The notes beneath the pieces are model-generated. The model saw only the letters and a program-made list of their open reading frames with translations, made no database searches and had not been told where the DNA came from. Positions 40,747-52,358 of a stretch of DNA of 64,000 bases are shown here, in pieces. Where the stretch lies: contig NZ_OZ026474.1 of the NCBI RefSeq assembly GCF_964020005.1, positions 310,001 through 374,000 on the forward strand. The letters run 5' to 3'. Made by a program: the position numbers and the translations under genes. Position 1 is the stretch's first letter; every line of letters starts with the position of its first letter. Source of the DNA: Spiroplasma endosymbiont of Atherix ibis (GTDB lineage Bacteria > Bacillota_I > Bacilli_A > Mycoplasmatales > Mycoplasmataceae).

Positions 40747-41298
40747 ATGTTTGAATTATTTAAAATAGGCTTAATAAGTAAAAAAGCTCTTTTAATTTTA
40801 AATTACTCTAAAATTAAAATTAATGAAAACCAGTTAGCTATTCTATTAATTATTATGGAATTATCAAATGATGATCAAAAAAACTTTACACCATTACAAA
40901 TTGCTCAGCATATGATGATTTCCAAAGAAGAAATAGAGAAAGAAATTTCAGAATTATTAAAGAATAGAATTATTAAACTTGAACAAAAAGGCAAAAAAAC
41001 TATTCTTGATCTCACACCATTATTTAATAGACTACTTGTAGAAGTGGAAGAAAAACACTCTAAATTAAAAAATGATAATACTTATAATTTTATTGAAAAA
41101 ATTTTTAATTATGAACTTAATAAACAGGAAATAGAAAAAATTGAGAATTTCATTGAATTAGGTATTTCAAAACCAAAAATTATGTCAATAATTGATGAAT
41201 ATAAAATTAATAATATAAATGATCTATTTAAGAAGTTAGAAGAGCAATCTAAAAAAACATCAGTAAAAATTACTATGTATAACTGATTAAATGATTAA
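40747..41298 (+). CDS. DnaD-like replication initiation protein
   Basis: 183 aa. N-terminal winged helix (NENQLAILLIIMELS, TPLQIAQHMMISKEEIEKEI) and C-terminal DnaD domain (IEKIFNYELNKQEIEKIENF, then the LGISKPKIMSIIDEY helix). Remodels DnaA/DNA and helps load helicase. Two TGA... the last Trp codon is TGA just before the end (NWLND). 3' end overlaps convergent recU by 26 nt. Preceding terminator leaves only about 9 nt, so its ribosome site (GAAGAAAA) is weak. Confidence 0.8.
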
Positions 41299-41758
41299 AA
41301 ATTTGATTAAAATCAAATTTAATACCTGAAAAATTTATTTCAAAGAAATTATCTTTGAAGTATTTGTAGGATATTTTTTTATTTTCAGCTTTTCTTATTT
41401 CATTTATATGTAAAAAAAATAACTTTTCATATAAATGAAAATAAACTAAAATAAATCCAGAACCATTATTTTTATTAACTAAATTTAATTTTTCTATTTG
41501 ATGTTTTTTAATATTATTTAAGTTAAAAAAATCCTTTTCTTTTTCTTTAGCTTCAAATTCAATATAAATTTCATTTCAAAGACCTATATAATCACAAAAA
41601 TAGTTTTTATTTAATCTAGCTGTAACTATATTGTTTTCAATAGAAATAATATTGTTATTTATAGGCATCTTGTATATAAAACCATTTGATGAGTCTAATA
41701 AATTAATACTGTTATTTATAATTGTTTCTAAATACATTCCTTTATTTTTAATAATCAT
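41273..41758 (-). CDS. recU: Holliday junction resolvase RecU-like
   Basis: 161 aa. NKGMYLETIINNSINLL at the N-terminus and GLWNEIYIEFEAKEKEKDF, where the Asp/Glu-x-Lys pattern is the nuclease core, followed by IKKHQIEKLN and a hydrophobic strand (GFILVYFHLYEKLFFL). Resolves Holliday junctions. One TGA Trp sits in the active-site strand. Overlaps dnaD at the 3' ends. Pairs functionally with recA, which is damaged in this genome. Confidence 0.8.
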
Positions 41759-41842
41759 ATTATCACCTAATTTATTAATCGTAATATATTTACAAAAAAT
41801 TATAAAATAAGATACAATAAGACTAAATAGGGGACTAAGAAA

Positions 41843-42172
41843 ATGGCAGATTATATTAAATTATCAAAACAAGATATTTTAGATAAAGACTTTGAAGTAG
41901 AATATAAAGGTTATAAAGTAGAAGAAGTTGACTCTTTTTTAGATATGATTGCAGAAGATTATAAAACATTTTTAGATAGAGAAATTAAAAAAGATGAAAA
42001 AATAGCTCTTTTAGAAGAAGAAGTTAAGAGAGTAACCAATGATTTAAAACATACACTTGCTAACTTAAAACTTACAGAAAATCAAATTGAAGAATTAGCA
42101 AGAAAAGGACTTAATAGTTCAGATCTTATTAAAAGAATCTCTAATTTAGAAAAAGATACATATAATAAATAA
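41843..42172 (+). CDS. gpsB: DivIVA-domain cell division protein, GpsB-like
   Basis: 109 aa. N-terminal DivIVA domain: KLSKQDILDKDFEVEYKGYK and VEEVDSFLDMIAEDYKTF, then a coiled coil (EEEVKRVTNDLKHTLANLK). Recruits division or envelope proteins to curved membrane in relatives with walls; its job in a wall-less cell is less clear. Adjacent to rnpB as in many Firmicutes. Confidence 0.88.
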   Translation: MADYIKLSKQDILDKDFEVEYKGYKVEEVDSFLDMIAEDYKTFLDREIKKDEKIALLEEEVKRVTNDLKHTLANLKLTENQIEELARKGLNSSDLIKRISNLEKDTYNK

Positions 42173-42186
42173 TTTGGTATAAAATA

Positions 42187-42565
42187 AAGATTGAGATTAA
42201 ATCTGAATCAACTGCTATATTTGTAAAATAATATAGAGGAAACTCCACGCTTGCACATTCTGAGATGAATGTAGTGATTGTGCTAGAGGAAAAAATAACT
42301 CTATGTACCAATTTTATTGGTAACGACTTAAGTAAAGTCTAAGGGTATTTATACCTATGATAAGCTTTTTAAAGTGCCACAGAGACGATTAACTAGAAAT
42401 AGTGAAATGGAACGGGTAAACTCCACAAGCAAGAAACTCAAATTTTGGTAGAGGAGCTTAAGGGTGAGGAATTCAACAAACCTTTGGGATTGCATATGCA
42501 ATAGATAGATAGTTGATACACGAAAGTGTTACAAAACGTGGGTTATGATGATTTAATTTCACTAT
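42187..42565 (+). ncRNA. rnpB: RNase P RNA (class B)
   Basis: Conserved blocks are present in order: TAGAGGAAACTCCACGC (P4 5' side region), CCACAGAGACGA, GTGAAATGGAACGGGTAAACTCC, and ACAAAACGTGGGTTATG at the 3' side (P4 partner). Short AT-rich helices fit the Mollicutes form. Transcribed as + strand, after gpsB. Ends are estimated. Confidence 0.93.
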
Positions 42566-42584
42566 ATTTTTTAAGGATTTGTAT

Positions 42585-43037
42585 ATGAAAAAATTATTTG
42601 AATATTTAAAATTAAATAATTTAACAATATCTAGCTGTGAATCATTTTCAGGTGGATATTTTGCAAATGAAATAACAAATTTATCAGGATCAAGTAATTA
42701 CTTTAAAGGAGGATTTGTTTGTTATACTGATGAATTTAAATCACAAATTTTGCAAATTGATATAGAAATAATTAAAAAATATAGTGCGGTTTCTTTAGAA
42801 ACTTTAAATTTAATGTTATCTAAAAAACAAGAAATATTAAAAACAGATATTGTCTTTGGTTTTACTGGTTTTTCAACTCCAATTGATGATAATCCTTTAT
42901 CTGGATTAAGTTATGTTGGTTTTAAAATTAAAGAAAAAATATATACATATGAATTTAAAGTTTTAGAAGATATTTCAAGAAAAGAATATAAAAAAAGAGC
43001 TTGTAATTTTGTTATAAATAAGTTATTAGAACTATAA
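42585..43037 (+). CDS. cinA: CinA C-terminal domain protein (nicotinamide-nucleotide amidohydrolase-like)
   Basis: 150 aa from ATG 42585, with AAGGA 8 nt before. ISSCESFSGGYFANEITNLSG is the CinA/PncC signature (SxESxTGG; here Phe replaces Thr), and GGFVCYTDEFK, SAVSLETLN and GFTGFSTPIDD follow. Recycles NMN by deamidation. cinA-recA adjacency is conserved in many Firmicutes. Confidence 0.85.
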   Translation: MKKLFEYLKLNNLTISSCESFSGGYFANEITNLSGSSNYFKGGFVCYTDEFKSQILQIDIEIIKKYSAVSLETLNLMLSKKQEILKTDIVFGFTGFSTPIDDNPLSGLSYVGFKIKEKIYTYEFKVLEDISRKEYKKRACNFVINKLLEL

Positions 43038-43082
43038 TTTTTTTCTTATATTTGTCGATTATGACAAATGAGGAGGAAAATT

Positions 43083-44120
43083 ATGATAGAAAAAACATTA
43101 GAAGAAAATAAAAATGAGGTGCTTTTAAATATGAATAATAATATTTATGATGATCCGGCTTTTAAAAGTGTCTTAAAAGATATAGAAAAAAATTTTGGAA
43201 AAGGTTCAATTATGAAACTTGGTGATACTGTAAATTCAGCAATTGATGTAATTCCAAGTGGGAGTTTTTTATTAGATAGAGCAATTGGAGTTGGAGGTTA
43301 TCCAAAAGGTAGAATTATAGAAATATATGGTCTAGAATTCAGTGGTAAAAATACACTTTCTTTACATGCAATTTGTGAGTCACAAAAAAATAACGGAAGA
43401 GCTGCATTTATAGATGCAGAACATGCTTTAGACCCAAGATATGCACAAAACATTGGTGTAGATATAAAAAATCTTGTTGTGGCTCAACCAGATTCAGGTG
43501 AGCAAGCTTTAGATATTTTAGAAATGTTGGTTAAATCAAATACAATAGATATTGTAGTTGTTGATTCAGTTGCAGCTCTTGTTCCAAAAGCTTAATTAGA
43601 TGGGGAAATGTCAGATCAACAAATTGGTTTGCAAGCAAGATTAATGTCTAAAGCTTTAAGAAAGTTAAATGGTATTGTTTCAAAAACAAATACAACTATT
43701 ATTTTTATTAATCAATTAAGAGAAAAAGTAGGAGTAATTTTTGGAAATCCAGAAATTACTCCTGGAGGTAGAGCTTTAAGATTTTATTTCTCTTTAAGAC
43801 TTAAAGTGAGAAAAGGTGAAACTATTTCTATAAATGGAGAAGCAACTGCAAATAAAGTAAAAATAAAAGTAGTTAAAAATAAAGTTTCTCCACCTTTTAA
43901 AACTTGTCAAATAACAATTGCATATAATAAAGGTGTAGAAAAAGATTTAGAAGTTATTGAAATGGCAACAATTTATAATATTTTAACAAAAGCAGTAGTT
44001 TGATATTCTTATGGTGAAGAAAAAATAGTACAGGGAAAAGAAATTGTAAGAGAATGATTTATTAATAATCCTGATAAATATGAGGAAATTCAAAATAAAT
44101 TAAAAGACTGTATAGAATAA
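43083..44120 (+). pseudogene. recA: recA, inactivated by internal TAA and altered Walker A
   Basis: Would encode 345 aa. Starts at ATG 43083 after GAGGAGG. RecA signature blocks: [65 protein letters not shown]. The Walker A, normally GPESSGKTT, reads GLEFSGKNT: Pro and the critical Thr are lost. A TAA at 43593-43595 replaces the conserved Glu of ALVPKAELDGE, yet the frame stays open after it to the end. Truncated recA genes are known in some Spiroplasma. A terminator follows (44121-44152). Confidence 0.9.
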
Positions 44121-44152
44121 AAAAAATCGAAATTAATTTCGATTTTTTTTAT
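44121..44152. terminator. Bidirectional terminator between recA and the YhgE-like gene
   Basis: AAAAAATCGAAATTAATTTC continuing to GATTTTTTTT; stem AAAAAATCGAAA/TTTCGATTTTTT. Confidence 0.8.
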
Positions 44153-44155
44153 TCT

Positions 44156-46000
44156 TTAAACTTCTACTGAATCGTTTCTACTAATTGTTTCTTCATCTGT
44201 AACACTTGGTTTTAAAACCTCATTTTTTTGCATTTTTTTATATCATTTAAATTGCCCTTCAAACGGATATAATTCTCTAACTTTTAAAATAACTTCTGGA
44301 TAATATTTTTTTTGCATTTTATTTCAATTATATCCTTTTTTATTTTGTTTTTTAAATTGTTCTGTTTCTGTTTTCATGTTTAGTTCTTCAAATGCTCTTA
44401 AAACTTGTTTTCCTTTATAAGAACCAAATCTAATTTCTTTATTTCTTTGAGTACTTAATAATAAACCCAAACTATACATAAATACTGCAAATATTGCTAA
44501 AATTCCTGCTTGTTTTAACAAATAAAGTGTATCTGAACTGTTAAATCCGTTTTCTCCAATTCCAAATATAATTGAACCTATACCTTGAATTGAAAATCTA
44601 TATTCTGATAAGAAACTTATTCCATAGAAAAAATCAAATTGCATAAAACTTGGAAATGTTCCAGAACCTGCAGCAATATTTATAACTAAATAAATAATAA
44701 CTAAAAATTTGGAAACCATTTCATCTGTAAATGCAAATCATAAAGCCTGAATTGTAATAACAAATATTAATTCTATATAGAGTAATCATAATCATAGTGA
44801 AAATAATGCTGCAGAACCAATTGCTGAATATCCAGTTAAAGATAGTACAGCAACAAGTAAACTAACTTGAATTATACCTGTTGTATACATTAACATCGTT
44901 TTTGTAATAAACCATTTCTTAGCTGATAAATTATGACTTCGTTTTCCTCTATCATATATAAAAGTTTGCATAAACGTTCCAACAAATAGTCCTATACATA
45001 TAAAAAATTCACCAAGACCAATTCCATATATTCCATTTCTAGCACCTTGTTGATCAAAATTAATCATATTTAGCTCTTCTTTTGAATTACTATAAATGTA
45101 TTTAATAATAGCCAATATTAATTCTTCTCGTCAACTTTTTTGAAGATAATTGTTTTGATTATTTTTTGTTTCTTTTATTTCATTTTTAATTGCTTCAGCT
45201 GCTTTTTCATCAAATAATTTATCAATTATTTTTAATACAATTGAAGCTCTATATTCATAAATACTTTTCATATAATAGCCAAATATAAAGTTTCTTTCAT
45301 AAGTTGTTCAAAGATCCATTTTTACTTTAGGAGAAGGTACTAAATTAGAATCAAATTTTAAAAAAGTTCCTATTTTATATACTAAATATTCTAATGTTCC
45401 TGTATTTAATTTTAAGTCAACATAATATTTTTTGCCTTTTCATTTTTTGTTAATTTCTTCTTTAGAAGAAATATAGTGGATATTTGTAAGTGACATTCCT
45501 TCTTTTATTTCATTTGAACTAAAAATATTTTTCTCATCTTCAACTCCTTGTTTTTTTGCAGTTAAATTTGATTTTAAAAGATCTCAAATATTTATTGGCA
45601 TAATATAATCTTTAAAACCTTCCTTAGGTTTTAAATAATTTCCTGTATTTGTTCTTAATTTATTAGATTCTTCAGATATTTCTGCTTTTTTAATAGCTTC
45701 TTCTATAGTTGATGTATTTTTTGTAGTTAAAGCATCATTATTTTCATCTCTTAGAACTCCAAGTTCATATTGTTTTAAAATTGTTCCTGGTTTCTTATAA
45801 ATTCAAACTGTATTATCTTCATTCATTATCGCAATAGGTGCTTTTCCAAGATTATCAATAGGATTTCAAAATCCTAAAATACAAGTAATAGCATAAATAA
45901 TAGGTATTATTGCAATACCAAAAAATTTAATCAACCTTTTTTTTGATGAAAGAACTCTTGAAGATAACTCAATTCAATAACCTTTGAATATACCTTTCAT
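44156..46000 (-). CDS. YhgE/Pip-like ABC-2 family membrane protein
   Basis: 614 aa. N-terminal helix (FFGIAIIPIIYAITCILGF), then APIAIMNEDNTVW, matching the IAIVNED start of YhgE/Pip extracellular domains, a large extracytoplasmic region of about 250 residues, and four to five C-terminal membrane segments of ABC-2 type. Basic cytosolic tail ends NDSVEV. About ten TGA Trp codons. Relatives are phage-receptor-like or ESX/export-linked proteins of uncertain function. AGAAAG site before ATG. Confidence 0.72.
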
Positions 46001-46143
46001 GTTATTTACTTCTTTCTAATTTTTTTAAAACTCAAGTTGTCATTAAGTTTATTTATAATAAATAGTATTTATAAATAAACCTAATTATTGTAAAATAATA
46101 TTGTTGTAAATGCAACACCACGCTTTCTAGGATTGGAGAAACA

Positions 46144-47676
46144 ATGCTAGTTACAAATTTAGAAGAAAACATATATATTGCGGTTTTAACTATATTAATA
46201 TTATTTTTAAGTATAACTATTGGCTTTATAGTTTATTTAGTTAAATCTCGCCGTCGCAAATATATTTTACAAAAAATAAAAGGCGAAGCTAAAAAAATTA
46301 AAATGAATATAATAGCAGAGGCAAAAGCTGAAGCAGACTTTATTAAATTAAATGCTGAAAATGAAATTAAATATATTCAAGAAAAAATTCTTTTAGAGGA
46401 AAATGATTTAAAAGTAAAGCAATTAAAAATTTATGAAGAATTAAATGATTTAACTAAAAAAGAAGAATTTATAATTGAAGATAAAATTAATCTTAATAAA
46501 AAAATAAAAGAACTTGAAATTGAAAGAAAAAAAATATTATTGTTATTAGAGAATATTTCAAATTTAACTGAAGAAGAAATTAAAAATGAAATATTTAGTT
46601 TAATAGAAAAAAAATATTTGAGTGATTTTTCAAAAAAAATCAAAAATTATGAAGAAAATTTAATTAGAAATTCTCAAATGAAAGCTTCTAAAATTTTAAT
46701 AGAAGCAATGCAAAGTATTCATATTGAAATTACCTCAGAAAAAAACACAACTTTTTTTGAACTTGAAAATGATTCTTGAAAAGGAAAAATAATTGGTAAA
46801 GAAGGAAGAAATATTAAAACTTTTCAATCATATGGTGGAGTTGACATAATTATAGATGATACACCAAATAGAATAACTATTTCATCTTTTAATCCAATTA
46901 GAAGAGAAATTGCTTATTTAACCTTGCAAGAACTTTTAAAATCAGCAAGAATTCACCCTGCAACTATTGAAGAGCAATTAATTTTGCAAGAAGAAAAATT
47001 AGAAAAACATTGTTATGAGATTGGGTTAAATATATTAGAAGATCTAAAAATAGATGATTTTCCAATTGAAATAATTACAATGCTAGGAAAATTAAAATTC
47101 AGACATAGTTATGGTCAAAATGTTTTACAACATTCAATTGAGGTTGCTACTATTGCAAAAAATATTGCTAAACAAATTAATTTAGATGAAAAAATAGCTC
47201 TTAAATCAGGACTTTTACATGACATAGGGAAAGCTGTGGATTTTGAAAAAGAAGGAAGTCATGTTACATTAGGTGTAAATATACTTAAAAAGTATAATAT
47301 GGATAATATAATTATTAATGTTGTTGAATCTCACCACAATGATGTAGAAAAAAATACCTATTATGCTGAAATAATTGCTATTGCTGATGCAATAAGTGCA
47401 GCAAGACCAGGAGCAAGAAATAATGATTCAGAAGATTATTTTATAAGAATGAAAAATTTAGAAGATATTTGTTTAAAACAAAATGGAGTATTAAAAGCCT
47501 ATGTTTTAAAATCAGGAAGAGAAATAAGAGTAATGGTAAATCCAAACATTATTGATGATTACAGTATGAAAAAACTTTCTTTTAAAATAAAAGAAGAAAT
47601 TCAAAAAATTAATAAAACTCCTGGAGATATTTATATTACAATTATTCGAGAAAAACGTGAAATTATTATATTATAA
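46144..47676 (+). CDS. rny: Ribonuclease Y
   Basis: 510 aa. N-terminal membrane helix (YIAVLTILILFLSITIGFI), long coiled coil (about residues 35-200), KH domain WKGKIIGKEGRNIKTFQSYG, and HD domain with RHSYGQNVLQHSIEVATIAK and LLHDIGKA. Membrane-bound endonuclease that starts mRNA decay. GGAG site. A short leader with a GTTGTAAATGCAAC hairpin precedes it. Terminator downstream. Confidence 0.96.
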
Positions 47677-47700
47677 AACACCAAGAAAAAGGTGTTTTTT
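47677..47700 (+). terminator. Terminator of rny
   Basis: AACACC pairs with GGTGTT around AAGAAAAA, followed by T4; the extended -10 of ffh starts immediately after. Confidence 0.75.
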
Positions 47701-47708
47701 GTTATAAT
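47700..47708 (+). promoter_or_regulatory. Extended -10 promoter of ffh
   Basis: TGTTATAAT, 24 nt before the ffh ATG. The T run of the rny terminator lies where a -35 would be. Confidence 0.55.
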
Positions 47709-47731
47709 TATTTGTGATTGGAGTGAAACAT

Positions 47732-49075
47732 ATGGGATTTAGAGATTTTTTAGCAAATAAAATGAAAAAATCTATTGAAAAGAACTTAAAGAAAAGTACT
47801 TTAAATAGTGAAAATGTAAAAGAAGTATTAAGAGAAATTAGATTAGCTCTTTTAGAAGCTGACGTTAACGTAGATGTTGTTAAAAGATTTATAGCTAATG
47901 TAGAAAAAAAATCTGAAGGAGTTTTTATTGAACAAGGAGTTAGAGCAGATCAACAAATGATCAAAATAGTTCATAAAGAACTAGTTGATATTTTAGGAAA
48001 AACAAATAAACCTTTAGAAATTGATAAAAAACCTTCAATTATAATGATGGTTGGATTACAAGGAGCTGGTAAAACTACAACAGTAGGAAAACTTTCTCAT
48101 TTAATTTCTAAAAAAAATAAAAAGAAAACTTTAATGGTTGCTTTAGATATTTATAGACCTGGAGCTATTGACCAATTAGTTGAATTAGCTCAAAAAAATA
48201 ATTTGGATGTTTTCGAACAAGGAAAACAAGATCCAATTAAAACTGCTAAACAAGCAATTGATTATGGACAAAAAAATGGATATGAAGTAATAATTTTAGA
48301 TACTGCTGGTCGTTTACAAATAGACAAAGAATTAATGAAAGAACTAAATGATATTAGAAAAGCTGTTTCTCCTCAAGAAATAATTCTTACAGTTGATGGT
48401 ATGACAGGGCAAGACATAATAAATGTTTCACAAGAATTTAATAATTTATTAAAATTAACTGGAGTAATTGTTACAAAACTTGATGGTGATGCTCGAGGAG
48501 GAGCAACATTATCAATTACAGATATAACAAAATTACCAATTAAATTTATTGGTGAAGGTGAAGGCATTTCTGCTCTTGCTGAATTTCATCCAAAAAGAAT
48601 TGCAGATAGAATTCTTGGAATGGGTGATGTTGAAACTTTATTTGAAAAAGCAGCAGATGTTATTGATCAAAGAACAATGGAAAAAACCATGAAAAGAATG
48701 TTTGCTGGTCAATTTGATTTAGAAGATTTAAAAAATCAAATGGAACAAGTTGCTAAAATGGGAAATCTTGGAGGAATAATGAAAATGATGCCAGGATTAA
48801 ATGGAAAAATAAATGAAAATCTAATTAATCAAGCACAACAAAAACTTTGAGTTGCAAATATCTTAATGAGTTCTATGACTTTAAAAGAAAGAAGAGAACC
48901 TAGACTTTTAAAAGCTATAACTAGAAAACAAAGAATTTTAAAAGGTTCAGGTAGAAGTGAAAAAGAATTTAATGAATTACTAAATCAATTTGATAAAGGT
49001 AAAAAACAAGTTCTTGAAATGTCTAAAGCATTAAAATCTGGAAAAATGCCTAATATGGGTGGGTTAAAATTTTAA
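47732..49075 (+). CDS. ffh: Signal recognition particle protein Ffh
   Basis: 447 aa from ATG 47732 (GGAGTG in front). N domain (ALLEADVNVDVVKRF), G domain with GLQGAGKTTTVGKL, DTAGRLQIDKEL and TKLDGDARGG, and Met-rich M domain with KMMPGL and the RNA-binding SSMTLKERREP-RxxGSGR-type region. Targets nascent membrane proteins with SRP RNA, which is not in this window. Confidence 0.97.
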
Positions 49076-49076
49076 A

Positions 49077-49098
49077 CTAGATATTTTTCTAGATTTTT
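49077..49098 (+). terminator. Terminator of ffh
   Basis: CTAGA pairs with TCTAG around TATTTT, followed by a T7 run. Confidence 0.65.
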
Positions 49099-49140
49099 TT
49101 ATTTTTAAATATATAATTTTGATAAAGGAAATTTTAAAAA

Positions 49141-49863
49141 ATGGAAAAAAAATTAGTTGTAATAACAGGAGCAACAAGTGGAATAGGAAAAGAATTAGCT
49201 AAATTATTTATTAAAAATAAATATCCAGTCTTACTTTTAGCTAGAAGAGAAGAAATACTTAAGGAATTTCAATCAGATAATGTAATTATTTCTAAAGTTG
49301 ATGTTACAAATTTTGATGAATTTAAAAAAGCAGTTAGACAAGCAGAAGCAAAATTTGGTTTAACAGATTTAATAATAAATAATGCTGGAGTTATGTATTT
49401 AGATAAAATATATAATTTAGATTTAAAAATGCAAAATGAAATGTTGGATATAAATGTAAAAGGTGTACTTAATGGAATTAATATTGTTATAAATGATATG
49501 AAAAATAGAAATACAGGAACAATAATAAATGTTGGAAGTGTAGCAGGAAGATGAACAAGTGAAGATAGAGCAATTTATAATGGTAGTAAATTTGCAGTGA
49601 GAGCTATAACAGAACAAACTAGAAAAGAGATGGCAAAATTTAATGTAAGAGTTCTTACAATTGAACCTGCTTTAGTTGATACAAATCTTTCAAAAGGAAC
49701 TATTAATTCTGAAGTAATTAAAAATTATCAAGATTGAAAACAAAATTTAGATAAGGGTCTTAAAAGTTCACAAGTTGCTGAAGTTATTTTTTATATGTAT
49801 AAAATGCCTCAAGAAATATCTTTAAAGGAAATAGTAATTAGTAGTACAAAACAGTCAATATAA
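49141..49863 (+). CDS. Short-chain dehydrogenase/reductase
   Basis: 240 aa classical SDR. TGATSGIGKELAKLF cofactor loop, NNAGVMY, Ser in NVGSVAGRW, and the catalytic YNGSK (YxxxK). Arg after the second strand (LLLARREE) favours NADP. Substrate unknown; the YdfG/serine-3-dehydrogenase-like subgroup is the nearest in pattern. Confidence 0.9.
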
Positions 49864-49888
49864 TATTTTTAATTTTATATACAAAAAA

Positions 49889-49921
49889 ACAAAAAAAGAT
49901 TTCTTTAGAAATCTTTTTTTG
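49889..49921. terminator. Bidirectional terminator after the SDR
   Basis: AAAAAAAGATTTCT pairs with AGAAATCTTTTTTT. The stop codon of the convergent gene is inside it. Confidence 0.8.
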
Positions 49922-50813
49922 TTTCAATTTTTTTAACTTCTTTTTCTTGTTGAGAAATAGCTTGTAATTTTCTATTTGCCTCTTCGATAGTTTTTCTAGT
50001 AATTTCTTTTTCTTCTCTTCTTTTTTCTGCTTCTTTAATTATTTTTCAACGCCCATCTTTCATTGCGTCTGACATTAGTAATATAGAAAGAATAGAAATA
50101 TCAAATATTTGTTCAATAACTTTTTCTGTGTGTTTTCTTTCCTTAGCAGATAAACTTTCAGATTTATATTTTTGTAGTGTTTCAACTTCTTTTAAATATC
50201 AGTCTGTAAATTCTTTACCAAATTTTTGATAAATTACAGTACTACCTTCAGATATAAAATAAGAAATGTTTTTAAATAAATTTAATCTTATTTCTGCATC
50301 TTTATTTGATGTTGCTCTAAATTGTTGAATAACATTATTTAATCTATTATCGTGATATTGATTTGATATTTCTTCAACAATAACTCTTGTAGAATGACTT
50401 ACTAATTTTCAAATTGGTTTTTTATTTGCAGTTTCTGATTCTACAAATTTATAATTCATAGCCTTTGTATATTTCTTAATACGTAAAGGCAAGATATACA
50501 TATCGTATGAAATATATTCTGAATATCTTCATTTTCTTGCAACTATTTCTAAGATTATATTATATACCATTTCTAAAATAGTTAAGTTCAATATTTTTTC
50601 ATTTAGTGTAAATTCTAATTTATTCATTTTTAATAGTTGATAATATTCAAATCCATAATATTCAAGTGAAATCATATTAAAGTAAGTTTGAACTGTTGAG
50701 TTATTCAAAATTGCAGAATATGAAAATTGAATATCGGGAATAAGAGCATCAATTATATTTTCAAATTGTGGTATATAGTCTAAAATAGATTGAAATTGCT
50801 TTTTTTCTGCCAT
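49905..50813 (-). CDS. Hypothetical protein with C-terminal coiled coil
   Basis: 302 aa from ATG 50813, chosen because GGAGAAG precedes it. All-helical; MAEKKQFQSILDYIPQFENI at the N-terminus, a central region with WRYSEYISYDMYILPLRIKK, and a C-terminal coiled coil rich in Glu, Lys and Arg (EKRREEKEITRKTIEEANRK). Three TGA Trp codons. No membrane helix. Family not recognised. Confidence 0.7.
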
Positions 50814-50905
50814 AAAATCTTCTCCAAAATCATAAATATATTTTATCATAAATTTGTTTAAATAAGTATTGTAAGTGTATAATAAGAGTGGTTTTAGGAG
50901 AAAAA

Positions 50906-51370
50906 ATGAAAATAAAATTAATTTGTTTTAATAAAATAAATAAAGAATTTAAAGAACCTTATGAATTTTATATTAATAAAATACAAAAACACTGTGATCT
51001 AGAAATAATAGAAATTAGTGAATTTGAACATGTAGATATAAAATCTAATATGATTAAAAACGAACAAATTATATTTTCAAAACTTAAAGAATTGAAAAAC
51101 TTTGAAATATTTTTATTAGATATTAACGCAAAGCAGTACAGTTCAGAAGAAATAGCTAAACTTTTAGAAAAGAATAAAAATTACAAGGGTGGCAATATTT
51201 GTTTAATAATAGGTCCAAGTGATGGATTTAGCAAAGAATTTAAAAGTTTATATCAAAACAAAATAAGTTTTGGTTTAATAACATTACCTTATAATTTAGT
51301 AAGAATAGTTTTATTAGAACAAATTTATAGAGGTTTTAAAATATCAAAAAATCAGAAATATCATAAATAG
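50906..51370 (+). CDS. rlmH: 23S rRNA (pseudouridine1915-N3)-methyltransferase RlmH
   Basis: 154 aa, usual about 159. SPOUT fold: FLLDINAKQYSSEEIA, LIIGPSDGFSKEF (SAM knot; usual GGxxG replaced by GPSDG) and TLPYNLVRIVLLEQIYRGFKI. C-terminal KYHK carries the conserved His-Lys/Tyr end. TAGGAG site; an upstream in-frame GTG at 50888 is not used since that site lies between them. Confidence 0.92.
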   Translation: MKIKLICFNKINKEFKEPYEFYINKIQKHCDLEIIEISEFEHVDIKSNMIKNEQIIFSKLKELKNFEIFLLDINAKQYSSEEIAKLLEKNKNYKGGNICLIIGPSDGFSKEFKSLYQNKISFGLITLPYNLVRIVLLEQIYRGFKISKNQKYHK

Positions 51371-51398
51371 ATTATATTATCACTAAGGAGGAAATCCT

Positions 51399-52358
51399 AT
51401 GTTTAACGAAAAATCAACTTTTAATTGATTTCCAGGTCATATGAATAAAAGTATTAAAGAAATTGAAGAGAAAATTTCAATAGTTGATTTAGTTATAGAA
51501 ATTGTAGATGCAAGAGCACCATTTTCTACACAAAATCCTTTACTTAGAAAAATTCTAAATAAAAGACCTAGATTAATTATTATGACAAAGTTTGATTTGT
51601 CTGATAAAGAAATTACAAATCAATGATCTGATTATTTTAAAAATGCTGGACACAAAGCATATATTGTAAAAGATAAACAAGCAAATATTTACAATGATGT
51701 TTTAAAACTTATTAATGAAATGACAAGAGAAAATCAGTTAAAGCAAAAAAGTAGAGGTATAGAAAATCCTCAATTAAATGTTCTTGTTGTTGGAATACCA
51801 AACGTTGGTAAATCTACAGTAATTTCAAAACTTTCAAAAGGAAAAAGTTTAAAAATAGCTAATAAACCAGGAGTAACTAGAGGTATGCAAAGAATTATTA
51901 TGAACAATAGCATAACTTTAATTGATACTCCTGGAATTCTTCCTGCAAAATTTGAAAATGAAACTGTGGCTTGTAATTGTGCAGCAACAAATTCAATTAT
52001 ATTAGATGTAATACCAAAAGAAAGAATGGCAACAAAATTAATGAGATATATTTATAATTCATATCCTTTGTTAATTGAAAATATTTACAAAATTAATAAG
52101 AATGTATTAAGACCAATAAATTATGATGATACATTTACTATTTTTGAAGAAATAGCAAAAAGAAATAAGTTTATAATTCTTGATGAAATACCCGATGTTG
52201 AAAGAGTTATTGAATTATTTATTCACGATATTATTAATAATAATCTTGGAAAAATTTCTTTTGAAAAGCCAATAGAAATAAAGGAAATATCAAAACAGGC
52301 AATTAAAGAAAATGATCTGGATTCAACAGTAGTTAGTGATTTAACAGTAGAATGATAG
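51399..52358 (+). CDS. rbgA: Ribosome biogenesis GTPase RbgA (YlqF)
   Basis: 319 aa. Circularly permuted GTPase: FNWFPGHMNKSIKEIEEK start, VIEIVDARAPFSTQNP, G4 as TKFDLSD, G1 GIPNVGKSTVISKL, G3 DTPGILPAKF; C-terminal helical domain. Needed for late 50S assembly. With TGA as Trp the protein ends in VEW at TAG 52356-52358, so it overlaps rnhB by 7 nt. AAGGAGG site. Confidence 0.95.

Noticed and set aside
46085-46143. Riboswitch in the rny leader
   Set aside because: Only a small GTTGTAAATGCAAC hairpin is present and no known aptamer core can be recognised.
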